Source of the DNA: Stenotrophomonas lacuserhaii
GTDB lineage: Bacteria; Pseudomonadota; Gammaproteobacteria; Xanthomonadales; Xanthomonadaceae
Direction of reading: 5' to 3'
NCBI RefSeq assembly: GCF_014836545.1
Contig: NZ_JACSQS010000015.1
Location: 52,142-99,228, forward strand
DNA length: 47,087 nt
The notes beneath the pieces are model-generated. The model ran no database searches. It was not told the origin of the DNA and saw only the letters and a program-made list of their open reading frames with translations. A program made the position numbers and the translations under genes. Positions 1 to 10,966 of this stretch are shown here, piece after piece (the stretch's first letter is position 1; each line of letters opens with the position of its first letter).

Positions 1-156
1 GTGCCATGGATGGCACGAAACGAGGCCCGCAGGAGCGGCTCTTGCCGTCCCCCGACCAGCCCCACCCCCCGGCCCAAACCAAAGAAATCGCACTGAGCGA
101 CCACCACGAGGGGCTCCGCCGTTCGCTGCAGACGGCGCTGCCGCTACAATCCCACC

Positions 157-209
157 ATGCTGAATTCCATGAACCAGACCCGTGCACGGGTCAATCCCGG
201 CCGCGCGCC

Positions 210-213
<4 letters not shown>
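157..213 (+). CDS. Possible leaderless 18-aa leader ORF before rsmD
   Basis: A short reading frame, MLNSMNQTRARVNPGRAP, begins at an ATG exactly 7 bases after a good -10 hexamer (TACAAT, 145-150), so a transcript from that promoter would start at or very near the ATG and be leaderless. Its TGA overlaps the rsmD ATG as ATGA. rsmD has no visible Shine-Dalgarno sequence of its own, so coupled translation is plausible. The -35 region (around 122-127) is weak. I do not recognise the peptide. It may be only untranslated leader. Confidence 0.3.
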
Positions 214-1323
<1,110 letters not shown>

Positions 1324-1405
1324 TCCACCCGCCCGTGGCGGATGACCGCCGTCGGCACCTTTTTGTATCCACTGCAATCCACAGAACCACCACGGGAGAT
1401 CACCC

Positions 1406-1900
1406 ATGAACACCACCATGCGCGCGATGCTGCTGGCCTCGCTGGCCCTGGCCTTCACTGCCTGCAAGAAGGAAGAAGCCCCGGCCGCCGCTGCCGATGC
1501 ACAGCAGGCGCTGGTCGCCCCGGCCAAGGACGACGATGCCGGCTGGAAGAAGTACCTGCAGACCGTCGCCGTGCAGAACATGGGCACCGTGACCAACAGC
1601 CCGTTCCTGTATTACCTCGCACCGGAATCGGATTCGGAGTTCGCTGCCAAGTTCGAGCGCCAGACCGAGAGCGCCACCCAGGCCGTCGCCCGTGGCGTGC
1701 AGCCGGGCAACATGCTGGCCTTCGGTTCGTCGGCTTCGGGCAAGATGGCCGACATGATCCAGGTCGTGTTCAAGGACGTGTCGCCGGATTCGATGAAGAA
1801 CGTGCGCGTGCTGTTCATCGGCGACGCCGCTGACAACGCCCGCGTCCAGTCGGTCGTGCAGCCCACCGGTGCCGACTACGTTTTCGTCGAAGCCAAGTAA
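1406..1900 (+). CDS. Small putative lipoprotein, function unknown
   Basis: A 164-aa protein with a type II signal peptide: MNTTMRAMLLASLALAFTAC ends in a lipobox-like FTAC, and KKEEAPAAAA follows the cysteine as a flexible Ala/Glu linker. The mature part is soluble, with conserved-looking stretches NSPFLYYLAP, AFGSSASGKMADMIQ and VRVLFIGDAADNARV. I do not recognise the family and assign no function. The start is well placed: GGGAG (1394-1398) lies 7 bases before the ATG. It is preceded by an 82-base gap after coaD, so it may have its own promoter. The start of the following ferredoxin gene is 156 bases away. Confidence 0.8.
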   Translation: MNTTMRAMLLASLALAFTACKKEEAPAAAADAQQALVAPAKDDDAGWKKYLQTVAVQNMGTVTNSPFLYYLAPESDSEFAAKFERQTESATQAVARGVQPGNMLAFGSSASGKMADMIQVVFKDVSPDSMKNVRVLFIGDAADNARVQSVVQPTGADYVFVEAK

Positions 1901-2056
1901 TCCCCGTGCGGTAGCGGCCACGCCAGCCGGTGTGGTCGTGGGCGGCGCCTTCGTGGCAGCGCCCCTGACCGGCCCGCGCGCCCGCGCAGGCCGGTGCCAG
2001 TCCAGCATCCCGGTCCCCTGCGGCGGGATGCGGTGCGCGGGCGAGGAGTCATCGCC

Positions 2057-2338
2057 GTGTCGCTGAAAATCAACGAGCTCTGCGTCAACTGTGACGTCTG
2101 TGAGCCGGCCTGCCCCAACCAGGCCATCTCGATGGGTGAAACCATCTATGTGATCGACCCTGCGCGCTGCACCGAGTGCGTGGGCCATTTCGACGAAGCC
2201 CAGTGCGTGGTCGTCTGTCCGGTCGAATGCATCGACCCGGATCCGGACATCGTCGAGACACATGACCAGCTGATGGCCAAGCTGCGTGGCCTGCAGCACG
2301 ATCACCCCGAACTTTACGCGGAGCCCCCATCCGAATGA
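2057..2338 (+). CDS. yfhL: YfhL-type 4Fe-4S ferredoxin
   Basis: A 93-aa bacterial-type ferredoxin expected to bind two [4Fe-4S] clusters and carry electrons in the cytoplasm. Cluster motifs are CVNCDVCEPACP at residues 9-20 and a second set, CTECVG...CVVVCP, with the extra residues between cysteines that typify the YfhL/Alvin-like subfamily. The C-terminal extension (PDIVETHDQLMAKLRGL) is also characteristic. I use the GTG at 2057 because GGAG (2044-2047) precedes it by 9 bases and homologues begin (M/V)SLKIN; longer in-frame starts add unrelated sequence. Its stop overlaps the ggt ATG (ATGA), implying coupled translation. Confidence 0.9.
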   Translation: MSLKINELCVNCDVCEPACPNQAISMGETIYVIDPARCTECVGHFDEAQCVVVCPVECIDPDPDIVETHDQLMAKLRGLQHDHPELYAEPPSE

Positions 2339-4056
2339 ACCCGATCCTGCGTCCCCTGTTGCTGCTGGGCCTGTTGCTGTCCGCCCCGCTGGCCCATGCC
2401 GACGGCCCGGCACGTGCCGCCCACCCCGATGGCGCCGCCATCGCCAGTGGCCACCAGCTTGCGACCCAGGCCGGCATGCAGATCCTGGCGCAGGGCGGCA
2501 ACGCGTTCGATGCGGCCGTGGCGGTGTCGTCCACGCTGGCCGTGGTCGAGCCGATCAGCTCCGGGCTGGGCGGTGGTGGGTTCTTCCTGCTGCACGATGC
2601 GGACTCCGGCAAGGACCTGATGCTGGACGCGCGCGAGACCGCGCCGGCCGCGGCTACCGAGGCGGCGTTCCTGGACAAGGACGGCAAGCTGGATCGTGAC
2701 CGCTCGGTCAATGGCGCCTGGTCGGCCGGCATCCCCGGCCTTCCCGCAGCGCTGGTGGAGTTGTCCTCCAAGCATGGCAGGCTGCCGCTGAAGACTTCGC
2801 TGCAGCCGGCCATCCGCATCGCCCGCGAAGGCTTCCCGGTGTATGCGCGGATGGCCAAGGGCTACCAGTCGCGGCGTGAAGTGATGGAGCGTTATGCCGG
2901 CACGCGCGAGGTGTACCTGCGCAACGGCAAGCCGATCGCCGAGGGAGACACCTTCCAGCAGCCGGAACTGGCGCGCACCCTGGAGCGCCTGGCGGAAGGG
3001 GGCTTTGATGGGTTCTACCGCGGCCAGACCGGCACGCTGCTGCTGGCCGGTGTGAAGCAGGCCGGCGGCCGCTGGACCGCCGAAGAACTGGCCGGTTACA
3101 CGGTGAAGTCGCGTGAGCCGATCGTGTTCGATTACAACGGCTGGAAGATCACCACCGCACCGCCGCCGTCCTCCGGTGGCATCGCGCTGGCGAGCATGCT
3201 GCAGATCCTGGAAGGCTGGGACATCAAGTCGATGGATGAGGCGCACCGTGCCCACCTGGTGGTGGAAGCGATGCGCCGCGCTTACCGCGACCGCACCTTC
3301 TTCCTCGGCGATCCGGATTTCGTCGACATCCCGCAGAAGGTGCTGACCAGCAAGGATTACGCACAGGGCCTGCGTGCCACCATCCATCCGGAGAAGGCCA
3401 CCCCCAGCGACCTGCTGTCAGGCAATCCGACCCCGCTGGAAGACGACGAAACGACGCATTTCTCGATCATCGACCGCGATGGCAACCGGGTCGGCGCGAC
3501 CCAGACGGTGAACCTGCTGTACGGCTCGGGCCTGATTCCCAAGGGCACCGGGGTGCTGTTGAACAACGAGATGGACGACTTCGCGCTGAAGCCGGGCACG
3601 CCCAACGCGTTCGGCGTGATGGGTTACGCCGCCAACGCACCGAAGGCGGGCAAGCGCATGCTCAGCTCGATGACCCCGACCTTCATGGAAAACGCCGACA
3701 AGGTGGTGGTGCTGGGCACGCCCGGCGGCAGCCGCATCATCACCATGGTGCTGCTGGGCATCCTGGGGTACGACCAGGGATTGACCGCCCAGCAGGTCGC
3801 CGCGCTGCCGCGCTACCACCACCAGTGGCTGCCCGATGCGATCGAAGCGGAAAACGACGCGTTCGATGCCGGCACCATCAGGCAGTTGCAGGCGATGGGC
3901 CACAAGATCGACCTGCCGGGTGACAGCGCCGCCGGCGGTCGCGGATCCAGCCACGTCTGGGGCAACCTGCAGACCGTCGAATGGGATCGCCGCAGCAACA
4001 CGTTGTATGGCGGCAGTGACCCGCGCAACCCGGTCGGCAGCGCCGAGGTGAAGTGA
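2335..4056 (+). CDS. ggt: Gamma-glutamyltransferase (glutathione hydrolase)
   Basis: Periplasmic N-terminal-nucleophile hydrolase that cleaves the gamma-glutamyl bond of glutathione and transfers it to water or amino acids. A Sec signal peptide covers roughly residues 1-22 (LLLLGLLLSAPLAHA). The large-subunit motif SSGLGGGGFFL follows. The autoprocessing nucleophile is Thr373 in the motif TTHFS. Downstream come the small-subunit motifs NNEMDDF and GKRMLSSMTPT, and then GTPGGSRI. The 573-aa length is normal for an unprocessed precursor. The start overlaps the ferredoxin stop by four bases. The functional link to a ferredoxin is not obvious, and may only be shared transcription. Confidence 0.95.
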   Translation: MNPILRPLLLLGLLLSAPLAHADGPARAAHPDGAAIASGHQLATQAGMQILAQGGNAFDAAVAVSSTLAVVEPISSGLGGGGFFLLHDADSGKDLMLDARETAPAAATEAAFLDKDGKLDRDRSVNGAWSAGIPGLPAALVELSSKHGRLPLKTSLQPAIRIAREGFPVYARMAKGYQSRREVMERYAGTREVYLRNGKPIAEGDTFQQPELARTLERLAEGGFDGFYRGQTGTLLLAGVKQAGGRWTAEELAGYTVKSREPIVFDYNGWKITTAPPPSSGGIALASMLQILEGWDIKSMDEAHRAHLVVEAMRRAYRDRTFFLGDPDFVDIPQKVLTSKDYAQGLRATIHPEKATPSDLLSGNPTPLEDDETTHFSIIDRDGNRVGATQTVNLLYGSGLIPKGTGVLLNNEMDDFALKPGTPNAFGVMGYAANAPKAGKRMLSSMTPTFMENADKVVVLGTPGGSRIITMVLLGILGYDQGLTAQQVAALPRYHHQWLPDAIEAENDAFDAGTIRQLQAMGHKIDLPGDSAAGGRGSSHVWGNLQTVEWDRRSNTLYGGSDPRNPVGSAEVK

Positions 4057-4136
4057 TCCGGTCACGGTCGTGCCGAGCCCTGCCCGGCCGGGCGCGGCTA
4101 GCGATTATTTAACGCTGGCTGACCGATACTTGCCGC

Positions 4137-5023
<887 letters not shown>

Positions 5024-5024
<1 letters not shown>

Positions 5025-5104
5025 AAAAAGGGGACGGAGGGAATTAAGTCGCAATCGGCCGGATCACCGCCGATTGCGACTTAATTCCCTCCGTCCCCTT
5101 TTTT
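5024..5104. terminator. Perfect 36-bp inverted repeat, likely bidirectional terminator
   Basis: Arms at 5024-5059 and 5069-5104 are perfect reverse complements with a 9-base loop. The outer ends are A7 and T-rich runs flanking GGGGACGGAGGG, and the inner part contains GAATTAAGTCGC. It sits between two convergent genes (the MBL-fold gene and upp) and has a U-tract in both directions, which suits bidirectional termination. The arms are far longer than a terminator needs, so it may also be a small non-autonomous repeat (MITE- or REP-like). Confidence 0.8.
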
Positions 5105-5106
5105 TG

Positions 5107-5742
5107 TCAGCCGATCACGCGGGTGCCGAAGATGCGATCACCGGCATCGCCGAGGCCCGGCAGGATGTAGCCCTTTTCATTGAGATGGTCGTCGATGGCG
5201 GCCGTGTAGATCTGCACGTCCGGATGCGCGGCCTGCACGGCGGCGATGCCTTCCGGCGCGGCAACCAGGAAGATGCCCTTGATGCGGCGGGCGCCAGCGC
5301 GCTTGAGCATGTCGATGGTGGCGATCAGGGTGCCGCCGGTGGCCAGCATCGGGTCCAGGATCAGCGCATCGCGCTCTTCCAGGCGGCCAGTGAGGCGCTC
5401 GAAGTAGGGCACCGGTAGCAGCGTCTCTTCGTCACGCTGCAGGCCGACCACGCTGACGCGGGCCGCCGGGATCAGCGACAGCACGCCGCTGAGCATGCCC
5501 AGGCCGGCGCGCAGGATCGGCACCACGGTGATCTTGGCACCGGCGATGCGCTGCACCGTCACCGGGCCGGACCAGCCGTCCATGGTGTGCGATTCAGTAT
5601 CCAGGTCGGCGGTGGCCTCGTAGGCCAGCAGCGTGCCGAGCTCGTTGGCCAGTTCGCGGAAATCCTTGGTGCTGAGCGCAGCGTTGCGCATCAGGCCGAT
5701 CTTGTGCTGCACCAGCGGATGGCGCACTTCGACGATGTTCAT
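5107..5742 (-). CDS. upp: Uracil phosphoribosyltransferase
   Basis: Salvage enzyme converting uracil + PRPP to UMP + PPi in the cytoplasm. The 211-aa protein starts [19 protein letters not shown] as in the family. It contains [10 protein letters not shown] and the PRPP-binding loop [12 protein letters not shown], and ends [17 protein letters not shown], the uracil-binding C-terminus. The ATG is immediately preceded by a run of eight C on the coding strand and has no clear Shine-Dalgarno sequence, which is unusual. It is divergent from the TonB-receptor operon, with about 170 bases between starts, and convergent with the MBL-fold gene. Confidence 0.95.
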   Translation of the reverse strand: MNIVEVRHPLVQHKIGLMRNAALSTKDFRELANELGTLLAYEATADLDTESHTMDGWSGPVTVQRIAGAKITVVPILRAGLGMLSGVLSLIPAARVSVVGLQRDEETLLPVPYFERLTGRLEERDALILDPMLATGGTLIATIDMLKRAGARRIKGIFLVAAPEGIAAVQAAHPDVQIYTAAIDDHLNEKGYILPGLGDAGDRIFGTRVIG

Positions 5743-5842
5743 GGGGGGGGCGGGAAAGGGGAAAGGCAGAGGCTGTATTCTGCCGCAGCCTGCGGGCCCC
5801 GGCCAGCGCGGGGACGCATCCATGACCAATCCGGTGCCCCCG

Positions 5843-5871
5843 GTGTCATGCCGGTGAAACCTCGCCGACAT
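5843..5871 (+). promoter_or_regulatory. Candidate Pho box (three 7-bp units, 11-bp period)
   Basis: Three units recur exactly every 11 bp: GTGTCAT (5843-5849), GTGAAAC (5854-5860) and CCGACAT (5865-5871). The PhoB consensus is CTGTCAT-like 7-mers with 4-bp spacers, so units one and three match well and the middle one poorly. A weak -10 candidate (CATTCT, 5884-5889) lies 12 bases downstream. The site is about 40 bases before the start of an operon for phytate and phosphate-ester use, which fits control by phosphate starvation. No binding data can be inferred. Confidence 0.5.
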
Positions 5872-5910
5872 ACCTTGCCCTCCCATTCTTCACACCGAAT
5901 GGGGACACCC

Positions 5911-8469
5911 GTGCAGACCAAGACGCCGTTGGCGATTGCCATCACCCTGACCCTGGCGATGGGGGCTGCAGCGCCGCTGCACGCCGCCGGGCAGGACGTG
6001 GCCGCCACCAGTGCCCTCGGCGCCGATGCCACCGACCTGGACCGCATCGAAGTGCGCGCCCAGCTGGAATCGCAGCTCCGCGCGGTGGACCTCAAGCGCA
6101 GCAGCGATGCCATCGAAGACGCCGTGTCGTCCGATGCGCTGGGCCAGTATCCGGACAAGAACGTGGCCGAATCGCTGCAGCGCCTGCCCGGCGTCAGCGT
6201 CACCCGTGATCAGGGCGAAGGGCGCTTCGTGGTGGTGCGCGGCCTGGATGCCAACCTCAACAGCGTCAGCATCGACGGCATCGCGGTGGGCACTCCGGAG
6301 GATTCCAGCCGCGCCGCTCCGCTGGACGTGATTCCGTCCGACTCCACCGAGCGCCTGCGCGTGGTCAAGTCGCCGACCCCGGACATGCCCGGCGATGCCA
6401 TCGGCGGCGCGATCCTGGTCGAGTCCGCTTCGGCCTTCGACCGCGAAGGCCGCAGCCTGCGCGGCAAGATCGAGGGCAGCCACCAGCAACTGTCCGGGCA
6501 CACCAGCCCGAAGGCGGCGATCAACTACAGCGAAGTGTTCGCCGATACCTTCGGCGTGGCGCTGGGCGTGAACTACCAGAACCGCAGATTCGAATCTGAC
6601 AACACCGAAGTGGAGTACGACGGCGAGGACGATGCCGTGCCGGGGGATGTCACTGCGATCAACCTGCAGCACCGCAAGTACGAAATCGAGCGCAAGCGCA
6701 TCGGCGCAAATCTCAACCTGGACTGGCGTCCCAGCGAAGACAGCAGCTACTACCTGCGCACGCTGTACAGCCGTTTCGACGATGCGGAGACACGCCAGCG
6801 CACCATCTTCAACTTCGAAGACGCCGACATGGTGGCCACCGGTGCCGACCAGTTCCGGCTGAACGACCTGCCATCCGATGCGATCCAGAAGCGCATGCGC
6901 TACCGCACCAAGGAAGAGAACACCTTCGCGGCCAGCCTGGGCGGCGAGAACCGCTTGAGCTCGGCCGTGGTGGACTACAAGGTGGGCTATACCAAGACCG
7001 AAGAACGCGTGGACGATGAGATGGAAGCGCGCTTCGAACTGGATGCCGACGACCTGTCCGGCACCCTGGACCAGCGCAGCCGGTTGCCGCGCTACACCTT
7101 GTCCAACACCGAGTGGATGGACAACGCCAACTTCGCCTACGACCGCATGATCCTGTCGCCCAAGCGGGTGGACGACAATGAACACAGCGCGCAGGTCAAC
7201 GTGCGTTTCGATGCGGACAACGCCAGCTACAAGATCGGCCTGCTCGGGCGCTGGCGCGAGCGCGACGTGGACGTCAACGAAGTGGAGCTGCGCCGCGGGC
7301 CGGCGATCGACCTGGACAGCTGGACCACCAGCGCGCCCGAGCACCGGCATGGGTCGCTGGGGCAGGGCATGAGCTCGGCCCTGATGCGCCGTTACTGGGC
7401 GGCCAACAGCGGCCTGTACAGTGCGCGCCCGCAGGAAACCGGGGCCAATGCGGTGACCTCGCTGGAAGAGGACTACACCGCCAGCGAAGACATCTTCGCC
7501 ACCTACGCGATGGGCACCTGGGACATCGGCGCGCTGCGCATCATCGGCGGCGTGCGCGTGGAGAATACCCAGTTCAGTGCGGTGGGCAACCAGGTCGACG
7601 TGGCCGAAGACGAGCGCAGCTTCACCGTCACTCCGCGCGTGGCCAACAACAGCTACACCAACGTGCTGCCGGGCCTGCACCTGCGCTACGACGCGGCGGA
7701 CGACTGGGTGCTGCGTGCGTCGGCCAACAAAACCGTTTCGCGCCCTTCCTTTGGCGACATCTCCCCGCGCGTGGGCTACAGCCGCGGCGATGAGGAAGTG
7801 CGGCTGGGCAACCCGGAACTGGATCCGTACGAATCGACCAACGTTGACCTGTCGCTGGAGAAGTACCTCGGCAGCACCGGCATCGTCTCGCTGGGCCTGT
7901 TCCACAAGTCCATCGACGGCTACATCGTGGAGACCGTGCGCCAGAACGATCCGGCCTACGAGGGCTTCGATGTGACCCAGGCGATCAACGGCGACAAGGC
8001 CAAGGTGCGCGGCGCCGAGTTCAACTACCAGCAGCAGCTCGCCTTCCTGCCGCCGGGGCTGGATGGCCTGCTGGTGGGGGCCAGCGGCACCTGGCTGGAT
8101 ACCGATTTCGACCCCGGCCTGGCCGACCGCGCGGGTGATGACTTCATGTTGCCGCGTGCATCCAAGCATGTGTACAGCGCGCATGTCGGCTACGAAAAAG
8201 ATGGCCTGAGCACGCGCATTGCCGCGGTGTACCGCAGTGAATACCTGGACAGCATCGGCGCTGGCCGCGCGTTCGATGTGTTCGTCGCCCCGCATACCCA
8301 GCTCGATTTCTCGCTGGACTACAAGTTCAGCCCCCGCGTCAGCATGTACTTGGAGGCACAGAATCTGTTGGACAAGCCGCTTGAGCTTTACCAGGGCACG
8401 CGCTCGCGCACCCTGCAGCTGGAAGAATACGGCCGCACCTATGCCGTTGGCCTGAAGGTGTCGCTGTGA
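5911..8469 (+). CDS. TonB-dependent outer-membrane receptor (phytate-operon transporter)
   Basis: An 852-aa TonB-dependent receptor. It has a signal peptide (LAIAITLTLAMGAAAPLHA), then a plug domain with DALGQYPDKNVAESLQRLPGV and VVVRGL, then a large beta-barrel ending in aromatic strand motifs (YGRTYAVGLKVSL). I prefer the GTG at 5911, because GGGGA at 5901-5905 is correctly spaced; an ATG at 5899 (856 aa) is possible but has no ribosome site. Its last codon overlaps the phytase start, so they are one transcript. Receptors beside beta-propeller phytases are a known arrangement in Xanthomonadaceae and related groups. Transport of phytate or its phosphate esters is inferred from context only. 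Confidence 0.9.
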   Translation: MQTKTPLAIAITLTLAMGAAAPLHAAGQDVAATSALGADATDLDRIEVRAQLESQLRAVDLKRSSDAIEDAVSSDALGQYPDKNVAESLQRLPGVSVTRDQGEGRFVVVRGLDANLNSVSIDGIAVGTPEDSSRAAPLDVIPSDSTERLRVVKSPTPDMPGDAIGGAILVESASAFDREGRSLRGKIEGSHQQLSGHTSPKAAINYSEVFADTFGVALGVNYQNRRFESDNTEVEYDGEDDAVPGDVTAINLQHRKYEIERKRIGANLNLDWRPSEDSSYYLRTLYSRFDDAETRQRTIFNFEDADMVATGADQFRLNDLPSDAIQKRMRYRTKEENTFAASLGGENRLSSAVVDYKVGYTKTEERVDDEMEARFELDADDLSGTLDQRSRLPRYTLSNTEWMDNANFAYDRMILSPKRVDDNEHSAQVNVRFDADNASYKIGLLGRWRERDVDVNEVELRRGPAIDLDSWTTSAPEHRHGSLGQGMSSALMRRYWAANSGLYSARPQETGANAVTSLEEDYTASEDIFATYAMGTWDIGALRIIGGVRVENTQFSAVGNQVDVAEDERSFTVTPRVANNSYTNVLPGLHLRYDAADDWVLRASANKTVSRPSFGDISPRVGYSRGDEEVRLGNPELDPYESTNVDLSLEKYLGSTGIVSLGLFHKSIDGYIVETVRQNDPAYEGFDVTQAINGDKAKVRGAEFNYQQQLAFLPPGLDGLLVGASGTWLDTDFDPGLADRAGDDFMLPRASKHVYSAHVGYEKDGLSTRIAAVYRSEYLDSIGAGRAFDVFVAPHTQLDFSLDYKFSPRVSMYLEAQNLLDKPLELYQGTRSRTLQLEEYGRTYAVGLKVSL

Positions 8470-9590
8470 TGGCGCGCCGCATGTTGCTGGCCAGCGCGAT
8501 GACGCTGGTGCTGGCGACCGCTTGCACGCCCGCCGCGCCGCCGGCGAACGATACCGCCACCAAGGCGCCTGCCGCCGCGGACGCCAGCGCCGCGCGCCAG
8601 GTCGCCACGCTGGCCGAAGCCTTCCTGACCCCGATGACCCCGGACGACAACATCGATTCCCCCGCGGCCTGGAAGGCACCGGACGGCAAGACCTGGCTGA
8701 TCGCAACGGCCAAGGCCACCGACAAGCTGGTGGTGTACGACGGCAGCACCGGTTCGCCGCTGCGTGAGGTCGGCAGCACGGGCGCCGCGCTCGGCCAGTT
8801 CGACCGCCCCAACGGCATATCGGTGACCGATGACCTGCTGTGGATCGTCGAGCGTGACAACCACCGCGTGCAGGTCTTCTCGTTGCCGGATTTCACTCCG
8901 CTGGCGGTGTTCGGTGCGGACGATCTGCGCAAGCCGTACGGGCTGTGGGTGGACAAACGTGCCGATGGCTACGCCGTGTACGTGACCGATTCCTGGGACA
9001 ACGGCGAGGACGCGCAGGGCAATGACATCCTGCCGCCACTGGCCGAGCTGGACAAACGCGTGCGCCAGTACCACGTGCGCCGCGATGGCGCGGACGTGAC
9101 CGCAACGCTGGCCGCCAGCATTGGCGACACCAGCGAAGCCGGCGCGCTGCGCGTGGTGGAATCGATCTGGGGCGACCCGGCCAACGATCGCCTGCTGGTG
9201 GCAGAGGAAGACGAGACCTACGCCAGCGAGTTCAAGGTGTACACGCTGGCGGGCCGCTTCACCGGCACCACCTTCGGCCGTGATGTGTTCAAGGCACAGG
9301 CCGAAGGCGTGATGCTGCGTACCTGCGGCAAGGACGGCTGGTGGATCACCACTGAACAGGGCAAGGAGCGCAGCGTGTTCCACCTGTTCGACCGCCACAG
9401 CCTGAAGCCGGTGGGATCCTTCCAGGGCAACAAGGTGGCCAATACCGATGGCATCTGGATGATGCAGCAGGGCAGCCCGCGCTTCCCGCATGGGGCGCTG
9501 TACGCCGTGCATGACGACCAGGGCGTGGTCGCTTTCGACTGGGAGCAGATCGCCAAGGCGCTGGCGCTGCCGCTGGAGTGTGCATCGTGA
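8469..9590 (+). CDS. Beta-propeller phytase (3-phytase), lipoprotein
   Basis: Calcium-dependent phytases of this family release phosphate from myo-inositol hexakisphosphate. The sequence shows propeller hallmarks: DDNIDSPAAW near the start, GQFDRPNGISV, then VANTDGIWMM and FPHGALYAVHDDQGVVAFDW near the end. The N-terminus MARRMLLASAMTLVLATAC is a lipoprotein signal with the acylated cysteine at about residue 19. At about 373 aa it is a single-domain enzyme. The start is ATG 8469, or GTG 8466 one codon earlier; both overlap the receptor stop. Its TGA overlaps the next gene's GTG. A membrane-anchored phytase next to an outer-membrane receptor fits phytate hydrolysis at the cell envelope. Confidence 0.9.
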   Translation: MARRMLLASAMTLVLATACTPAAPPANDTATKAPAAADASAARQVATLAEAFLTPMTPDDNIDSPAAWKAPDGKTWLIATAKATDKLVVYDGSTGSPLREVGSTGAALGQFDRPNGISVTDDLLWIVERDNHRVQVFSLPDFTPLAVFGADDLRKPYGLWVDKRADGYAVYVTDSWDNGEDAQGNDILPPLAELDKRVRQYHVRRDGADVTATLAASIGDTSEAGALRVVESIWGDPANDRLLVAEEDETYASEFKVYTLAGRFTGTTFGRDVFKAQAEGVMLRTCGKDGWWITTEQGKERSVFHLFDRHSLKPVGSFQGNKVANTDGIWMMQQGSPRFPHGALYAVHDDQGVVAFDWEQIAKALALPLECAS

Positions 9591-10966
9591 TCGCGCGCCT
9601 GGCGTCCCTTGCCTTCGGTGTCGCACTGGGGCTGTCTGCCGTGCCGGCGCTGGCCGATGAGCTGGCCTCGCGCGTGGAGCCCAACAGCCAGGTGCCGGCG
9701 GGTAACCGGCACTATGCCGCCACCGGCTTCCCGGACCGCATCGTCGCTTCGCCAGCGGTCGATGCTGCGCATGGCTTCGCCGTGCGCTGGCGCACCGATG
9801 GGAGCGTGCAGGCGCCGCTGCTGGAGATCGCCCCGGCCGACGATACGCCCGGCTTCGGACCGATCACCCGCATCGCCGCCAGCAGCGAGCCGTTGCAGAC
9901 CGAGAACGGCCTGTCGCACCACCATCGTGCCGATGTCAGCGGCCTGGAGCCCGGCACGCTGTACGTCTACCGGGTGCAGGGCAAGGACACCTGGAGCGCC
10001 TGGAACCAGCTGCGAACCGCTGGCCGTGCCGACCAGCCGATGACCCTGCTGTACTTCGGGGATACCCAGAACAAGAACCTCAGCCATGTCACCCGGGTGG
10101 TGCGCGCCGCGCAGAAAGCCGCGCCGGACGCCAACCTGAGCCTGTTCGCCGGCGACCTGGTCAGTGGCGGCTACGACGCCGATGACAGCGAGTGGGGCGA
10201 GTGGTTCGCCGCCACCGGCTGGCTGGCACAGGAGACGATGCTGGCCCCGGCGATCGGCAACCACGAGTATTTCGAAGAGTTCGAAGACACCCCGCAGGAG
10301 CGCCGGGTGATGGCGCGGCACTGGCCCGCCACGTTCGCGCTGCCCGGCAACGGGGCGAAGGGCGCGGAAAAGAGTACGTACTGGTTCGATTACCAGGGCG
10401 TCCGCTTCGCCGTGCTCGATGGTACCTCGGCGATGGACCTGGGCACCGCGCAGGCGCAGGCGCAGTGGCTGGACGGCGTGCTGGCGGCCAACACCCAGCC
10501 GTGGACGATCGTGGTGGTGCACCAGCCGTTCTACTCGCCGGCGCGTGGCCGACACAACCCGGTGCTGCAGGAAGCGCTGCTGCCGGTGGTGCGCCGCCAC
10601 GACGTGGACCTGGTGCTGCAGGGCCATGACCACACCTACGGACGCCGTGGCGAAGACGGCATGGCGACCCCGCAGTTCGTGGTCAGCAACGCCAGCCCGA
10701 AGCAATACCGGCTGTCGAAGGAAGCCTTGCAGACGATGTCGCCGGTGGCCGAGGACACCCAGCTGTTCCAGGTGCTGCGCATCGACCCGCAACGCCTGCA
10801 TTACGAGGCGCGCACGGTCACCGGCAAGCTCTACGATGCCTTCGAACTGGTCCGCCAGGCCGATGGCAGCACGAAGAAAGTGGAGCTGGAAGAGGGCCGC
10901 ATCGAACCGCGTCGCTGCCTGCGCCCGCATGCCCCGACCGGGCGCAAGGACCGGTGCTGGGAATGA
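9587..10966 (+). CDS. Exported metallophosphoesterase, purple acid phosphatase-like
   Basis: A 459-aa calcineurin-like phosphoesterase with a Sec signal peptide (MIARLASLAFGVALGLSAVPALA). An N-terminal fibronectin-III-like domain (about residues 25-140, ending GLEPGTLYVYRVQG) precedes the metal-binding blocks: LYFGDTQN, FAGDLVSGG, GNHE, VVVHQPFYS and GHDHTYGR. The domain order matches bacterial purple-acid-phosphatase relatives. Start GTG 9587 has GGAG (9575-9578) eight bases upstream and overlaps the phytase stop as GTGA. In context it probably takes phosphate off partly dephosphorylated inositol phosphates or other esters in the periplasm. The exact substrate is inference. Confidence 0.88.
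   Translation: MIARLASLAFGVALGLSAVPALADELASRVEPNSQVPAGNRHYAATGFPDRIVASPAVDAAHGFAVRWRTDGSVQAPLLEIAPADDTPGFGPITRIAASSEPLQTENGLSHHHRADVSGLEPGTLYVYRVQGKDTWSAWNQLRTAGRADQPMTLLYFGDTQNKNLSHVTRVVRAAQKAAPDANLSLFAGDLVSGGYDADDSEWGEWFAATGWLAQETMLAPAIGNHEYFEEFEDTPQERRVMARHWPATFALPGNGAKGAEKSTYWFDYQGVRFAVLDGTSAMDLGTAQAQAQWLDGVLAANTQPWTIVVVHQPFYSPARGRHNPVLQEALLPVVRRHDVDLVLQGHDHTYGRRGEDGMATPQFVVSNASPKQYRLSKEALQTMSPVAEDTQLFQVLRIDPQRLHYEARTVTGKLYDAFELVRQADGSTKKVELEEGRIEPRRCLRPHAPTGRKDRCWE

Noticed and set aside
1..16. Palindrome GTGCCA-TGGA-TGGCAC at the window start as an attachment site
   Set aside because: A similar CCATGGAT string at the window end is only 8 bases long and such motifs occur in local repeats; there is no integrase or tRNA target.
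5890..8706. 938-codon open frame opposite the TonB-dependent receptor
   Set aside because: Long antisense frames are expected in high-GC DNA. The translation is His/Arg/Gln-rich without motifs, while the plus strand encodes a clear receptor.
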